Shown here: one piece after another, positions 60,796-64,000 of the stretch
Layout: the number at the start of each line of letters is the position of its first letter
Position numbering within the stretch: position 1 is the first letter of the stretch
Assembly (NCBI RefSeq): GCF_002995805.1
Contig: NZ_PVXL01000072.1
Span: forward strand, 1-64,000
Source: Neomoorella stamsii
GTDB taxonomy: Bacteria > Bacillota > DSM-521 > Neomoorellales > Neomoorellaceae
Direction of reading: 5' to 3'
Length of the DNA stretch: 64,000 nucleotides
The notes under the pieces: generated by a model
The model's database searches: none
The model's input: the letters and a program-made list of their open reading frames with translations, nothing else
Told to the model about the DNA's origin: nothing
Position numbers and translations under genes: made by a program

Positions 60796-60812
60796 TTATA
60801 CCACCTCCAGGA

Positions 60813-61550
60813 TTATACGAACGTAACGCCAGGTATGTTGGCTTTCACTACATCATCAGGAGCCTGCGGCAACCGGGCAGTAATTACCCGCCCATGATCA
60901 ATTGCAGTACTCACCTGGTCAGAATGCGCCACGCCACCGGAAAGAGTGAAGCTGGTAAAGATCACTTCTTCCGCCAGGATGGCCGTGGGGGTCACGTTTG
61001 CGTCGGTACCGCCGGCCAGATTGGTGGCCGCTACTGCAGCAACCACACCAGCACCGGTGGAACCGGTAGCATTCGCCACGTCAACGAGCGACGAAGCAGC
61101 GTAATCACCCTTGACCAGATCAATTACCTGCTGCGCGGTGCTGGTCACTACTCCACCAGCATCGGTAGCAAGCTGGATCGTGATGTCTTTGGTAGCCACA
61201 TTTACCGACTGGATTTTGAGCGGCAGAGAAGCGCCGTTATTGACCAGCGTAATTGTGATGTTGTTGCCACCGACCCCTGCTTGTTTAGCAGTCCAGACGA
61301 TAGCATTGTTGTCAGCTACCGCGCCGGTAGTCAGGGTGGCTTTGGTAGCCGCCACGTACTTGGCATACTTACCGTTAGCCTTTTTACCTATGAAAGTACC
61401 TGCGGGCAGCTTCTTAATACCATTTGCGTCTGCCGTAACGTCAGCCGCATCCAGGGTTACACCTCCACGGATATAGCGCACCTGCTGACTATCCAGGAAG
61501 CTGATTTCACCACCGAAAGTGGTGGTCTTAAGCCCAAGGTTATAAGCCAT
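60813..61550 (-). CDS. Head decoration protein with inserted beta domain
   Basis: 245 residues. A short N-terminal strand region (GLKTTTFGGEISFLDSQQVR) and the C-terminus (DHGRVITARLPQAPDDVVKA) frame a middle domain (about 75-195) with AGVGGNNITITL, ATKDITIQLATDAGGVVTST and ATNLAGGTDANVTP. The middle domain resembles the insert in the tail sheath protein. Likely capsid decoration, by position between scaffold and capsid. Confidence 0.8.
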   Translation of the reverse strand: MAYNLGLKTTTFGGEISFLDSQQVRYIRGGVTLDAADVTADANGIKKLPAGTFIGKKANGKYAKYVAATKATLTTGAVADNNAIVWTAKQAGVGGNNITITLVNNGASLPLKIQSVNVATKDITIQLATDAGGVVTSTAQQVIDLVKGDYAASSLVDVANATGSTGAGVVAAVAATNLAGGTDANVTPTAILAEEVIFTSFTLSGGVAHSDQVSTAIDHGRVITARLPQAPDDVVKANIPGVTFV

Positions 61551-61567
61551 GCTTAATCACGCTCCTT

Positions 61568-62242
61568 TTATTTTGTCGCCCAGGGGTCATATCCGACCTG
61601 GGGTGCTTGTTTTTTATTTCGTTCCTCAGCTAATTTTTTAGCCGCCTCAACCGGGTCGGGAGCACCGCCGGCGCCGGGGTTGCTTCCGGAGCCAATACCG
61701 CCCCTGGTTTTTCCAGCTTCCCCCAGCAGTTTGGCTAGGTTCTTGGCGTCTGCCCTCAGCTCTTCCTCGTTGGTGCCAAAAATGCGATCAGCCCAGGCCT
61801 TCGGAAGCCCTACTTCCTCCAGGATACGCAACTTCATAACCTCAAGTTTGGCCTCAGCTGCTTCCCTGTCTTTCTCCGCAAGGCTCCGCTCTAACTCTGC
61901 CAGCCTTGCCTGTAGCTTTTCGGCTTCAGACATCTGGGCTTCCTTGATTTTTTTAAGCTCTTCTGCCGCTTTCTTTAGATCATTGTAGTCCTTGTACTTT
62001 TCCCGTTCACGACTTAGCCGGTCCGCTATGATACGGTCCAATTCTTCCTGCGTGAACGTCTTGCCCGGCTGCTGGCCGCCGTCGCCCTGGCCCGTGCCAG
62101 ATCCGCCTTTATTACCATCGCCGCCCTGGCCGCCGTCCCCGGCGCCAGTCCCCCCGCCAGCAGTACCTCCGCCGGCGTCATTAAAAAGGCCTCGCATCAT
62201 TAGCGGGTTGAAACGAAAGCGTTCTCTCCAGGATTTAAACAT
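61568..62242 (-). CDS. Scaffold protein (DUF4355-like)
   Basis: 224 residues: a glycine-rich N-terminal tract (about 22-55), a coiled-coil middle (DYNDLKKAAEELKKIKEAQM, LQARLAELERSLAEKDREAA) and GLPKAWADRIFGTNEEELRA near the end. Typical for scaffolds of this capsid family; guides prohead assembly. Confidence 0.88.
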   Translation of the reverse strand: MFKSWRERFRFNPLMMRGLFNDAGGGTAGGGTGAGDGGQGGDGNKGGSGTGQGDGGQQPGKTFTQEELDRIIADRLSREREKYKDYNDLKKAAEELKKIKEAQMSEAEKLQARLAELERSLAEKDREAAEAKLEVMKLRILEEVGLPKAWADRIFGTNEEELRADAKNLAKLLGEAGKTRGGIGSGSNPGAGGAPDPVEAAKKLAEERNKKQAPQVGYDPWATK

Positions 62243-62283
62243 GCTTGTACCTCCTCCGGGTTGTTACCGGGTTCCCGTCCCCG

Positions 62284-62508
62284 TTATTCGCAATAAGCGC
62301 AAAGGGCCTTATAGTAGCAGTCGCCCTTTGCAGCCTCTAGTAAGCCAAGTCTTTCAATATAACTAAGAGTATCGGTCCAGCCCACTTCAAAAGTCCCATC
62401 TTTGTTAGCTACACAAACCAAAATGCCCTGTATTTCACCCTTCGCAAATTTGGAGGTGAGCCGGTCAATAATCTCGCCCACGTTGCCGAAGCGTACTATT
62501 CTGGCCAT
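62284..62508 (-). CDS. Hypothetical phage protein
   Basis: 74 residues from the ATG at 62508 (GGGGGTG 5 bp upstream). Motifs: RIVRFGNVGEIIDRLTSKFA, IQGILVCVANKDGTFEVGWT, ending with three cysteines in GDCYYKALCAYCE. Unknown function; the 5' end overlaps the previous stop. Confidence 0.72.
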   Translation of the reverse strand: MARIVRFGNVGEIIDRLTSKFAKGEIQGILVCVANKDGTFEVGWTDTLSYIERLGLLEAAKGDCYYKALCAYCE

Positions 62509-62834
62509 CACTTCACCCCCGCCAGCCGCTTAATACTTTCTGGCGGCTCTTCATCAAGCTCCCGGTATAGCCGGATAAGCTTCCGGGCCGCCTTGCGCTT
62601 CTCTTCCAGCGGGGCGTCCACCCCGCCCCGGGCCCCGGCTAGGGCCGCGGCCGCCGCGTGGACTGCGTTACGGTTAAGTGCCCCATTGGGCTCATATACC
62701 GGAAGTTTGCATTTGGCCTTGACTTTCTCCCCGCCAGGCTCGTTTAAATCGATGAGGCAGGCCCTGCAAAACGAAGCGGCATCTTTGTAGTCGCTCTCGG
62801 AAATACTACTCCAAGGTCTGTTACTGATAGGCAC
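62508..62834 (-). CDS. Hypothetical phage protein of the head region
   Basis: 108 residues: WSSISESDYKDAASFCRACL, KCKLPVYEPNGALNRNAVHA, RGGVDAPLEEKRKAARKLIR. This sequence pattern occurs in phage head-region proteins, sometimes inside larger proteins related to prohead protease (XkdF). Alone, it may be a minor or packaged component. Confidence 0.7.
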   Translation of the reverse strand: MPISNRPWSSISESDYKDAASFCRACLIDLNEPGGEKVKAKCKLPVYEPNGALNRNAVHAAAAALAGARGGVDAPLEEKRKAARKLIRLYRELDEEPPESIKRLAGVK

Positions 62835-62897
62835 TTTACTTCACCTCCCGCAGCAGGTAAAACGAAACCCCTGGCGAATTTAACCAGGGGTGATATG

Positions 62898-63221
62898 ATG
62901 ACTCACTGGAGTATTCAGAACGATAAACTGTCGGTAACGGTGGGAATTAATCATCGCCTGTGGATCCTCAGGCAACAGGGTATGCTCCCTACGCTCATCC
63001 GGCTCGGTAAAGAGCATACCCGCTTATTCTGGAAAGAGCGCGGCCTGTGGTATATTCCCAAAGGCCCCAGGCGCATAATATCAGGCGATGTATTCTGGGA
63101 CGAAGTAAACTCTCGGTGGTGTTATAGTAAACGGATGATACCCCTCGAGTTTAATGACCCGCTAATTTACGGAATAGCGATAGAAGGTATCCCTAAGCCG
63201 CCCAAAAAGAAAAGCACCTAA
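62898..63221 (+). CDS. Plus-strand accessory protein in the head block
   Basis: 107 residues from the ATG at 62898 (GGGGTG 5 bp upstream). Beta-rich and basic at the end (LWILRQQGMLPTLIRLGKEH, LFWKERGLWYIPKGPRRIIS, KPPKKKST). Unrecognised. It sits between the minor head gene and the scaffold block on the opposite strand, so it is likely a moron. Confidence 0.68.
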   Translation: MTHWSIQNDKLSVTVGINHRLWILRQQGMLPTLIRLGKEHTRLFWKERGLWYIPKGPRRIISGDVFWDEVNSRWCYSKRMIPLEFNDPLIYGIAIEGIPKPPKKKST

Positions 63222-64000
63222 GAGCCCAGTTCCTTTTCAAGCCTTTCGATTTCTTCATCCAGGTCAATATACAACCCATATGCATGACGGCAATTGGGAT
63301 GGAACAAGCCTGCTTGTTTAGCTTCCTGAAGGGTCGGAAATCCCCTGGTCCTCCCTGTAAGGCTTAAGATTTTCCCCTGCCAGGGACTGCATTTATTACA
63401 TGCCCCAGAATGCGTGCTCACCTTAACCAGGTCATGGCCATGCTCCAGTAAGCGATTCGCCGTACCCTGTAGATGAGCTTCCATGGTGGTGGTCCGGGCC
63501 ACCATCTCTGTATAGGATCGCATATTCCAATTACGACCGGCGGCATCCTCAAAACCCGTGACGCCTCTTTCAGCCAGCTGTTCCCGGTAGCTTTTTGCCA
63601 CCTGCTCCCAGGTTTTGTAGCCGATGACGCTACCTCGTATATTCTCCAGGGCCAGGACACGGTAAATATCTTCTGATTTGCGACCGATGGTCTGGACTAC
63701 GCCTTCCAGGCGATTATAAGCCGCTTCGGCTAGTACCTGGGCTGCTTGCTGGTGGATCACACCAAAGCCCACGATGATTTTTTCCCGCTGGGCCTTCAAC
63801 TGCTCTTCCGCAAATTTTGCTCCTTCAACATAAATCCTGGGGATGGCTTCTTCGCACCATGTCCGGGACCCATTCCGCAAGTCTTCTAAAATGGCCTGAA
63901 CATTAGCCAGCATCGCCTGAAGATATTCGGTCTTATTGCCCCGAAGCAGGGCTCTGTTAATCTCGTTTAAAATCTCCCGTTCTGCTTCGGTATAGAGCTG
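63218..64000 (-). CDS. Minor head protein (phage_min_cap2/gp7-like), 5' partial
   Basis: The frame is open through the window edge (LYTEAEREILNEINRALLRG just before the ATG at 63913), so the start lies outside. Features: YNRLEGVVQTIGRKSEDIYR, RSYTEMVARTTTMEAHLQGT, THSGACNKCSPWQG and HPNCRHAYGLY. The C-terminal part resembles the MuF/gp7 head morphogenesis fold with conserved cysteine and histidine positions. A structural protein near the portal. Confidence 0.88.
   Translation of the reverse strand, partial: QLYTEAEREILNEINRALLRGNKTEYLQAMLANVQAILEDLRNGSRTWCEEAIPRIYVEGAKFAEEQLKAQREKIIVGFGVIHQQAAQVLAEAAYNRLEGVVQTIGRKSEDIYRVLALENIRGSVIGYKTWEQVAKSYREQLAERGVTGFEDAAGRNWNMRSYTEMVARTTTMEAHLQGTANRLLEHGHDLVKVSTHSGACNKCSPWQGKILSLTGRTRGFPTLQEAKQAGLFHPNCRHAYGLYIDLDEEIERLEKELGS

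Larger units (their letters stand above)
40581..64000. mobile_element. PBSX-like contractile-tail prophage (left boundary at 40581, right end outside)
   Basis: From the tRNA junction to the window edge, genes follow the order of PBSX/skin-type phages on the minus strand: head, connector, sheath, tube, chaperone, tape measure, XkdP-XkdT, tail fibre, lysis. Integrase, terminase and portal are not in the window. Structural genes look open and complete, so this may be an active phage or a tail-like element. The sequence cannot decide which. Confidence 0.9.

Overview
The window looks like a chromosome segment of a thermophilic anaerobic acetogen of the Moorella type (Firmicutes). The basis is recognition of proteins: [FeFe]-hydrogenase maturases, a Moorella-style stressosome tied to a diguanylate cyclase, T-box controlled pheST and thrS, the order ytxC-DUF445-thrS, and infC-rpmI-rplT. 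Almost all genes lie on the minus strand. The species name is inference; the gene calls are mostly direct reading.

Layout. 1-7.6 kb: the effector part of a type I-B CRISPR-Cas locus (cas6-cas8b-cas7-cas5-cas3-cas4, minus strand). An IS3-family element enters at the left edge and cuts off the 3' end of cas4. No CRISPR array is in the window. 7.9-11.3 kb: hydrogenase maturation operon (TM1266-type regulator, hydE, hydG) behind a long leader with an intrinsic terminator. 11.4-24.9 kb: housekeeping block with a heptad-repeat coiled-coil protein, pfkA, polX, zapA, pheT, pheS with T-box, an MFS pseudogene, a 33-bp-repeat coiled-coil protein, a TrmH/SpoU methyltransferase, a KtrAB-type potassium uptake pair and infC-rpmI-rplT with its leader. 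24.9-36.0 kb: a dense c-di-GMP island. It has an intact diguanylate cyclase next to a decayed rsbS/rsbX, a c-di-GMP-I riboswitch driving a FapA-like gene, a GGDEF-EAL protein, an intact rsbRSTX set followed by a decayed diguanylate cyclase, a GAF/HD-GYP protein, and a three-gene unit of PocR-GGDEF protein, double-domain KaiC-like ATPase and small helical protein. 36.5-40.4 kb: thrS with T-box, a DUF445 membrane protein and ytxC.

From 40.58 kb to the right edge lies a PBSX-like contractile-tail prophage inserted in a tRNA gene. Only the 3' tRNA fragment and its terminator remain at this junction; the other end and the integrase are outside. Next to the junction, on the plus strand, is an AT-rich accessory cassette of two or three unrecognised genes with an A9 tract where slippage would fuse two frames. 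Then, read leftward from 64 kb, come head morphogenesis, scaffold, decoration, major capsid, connectors, tail sheath, tail tube, tail chaperone with a -1 frameshift site, tape measure, baseplate, tail fibre and lysis genes. The lysis end includes a papain-like cysteine protease.

Most promising for follow-up: the prophage-edge cassette with its A9 tract; the two complementary decayed stressosome/cyclase modules; the KaiC-like/PocR-GGDEF unit; the leader RNA before the hydrogenase maturation genes; and the phage-encoded papain-like protease.
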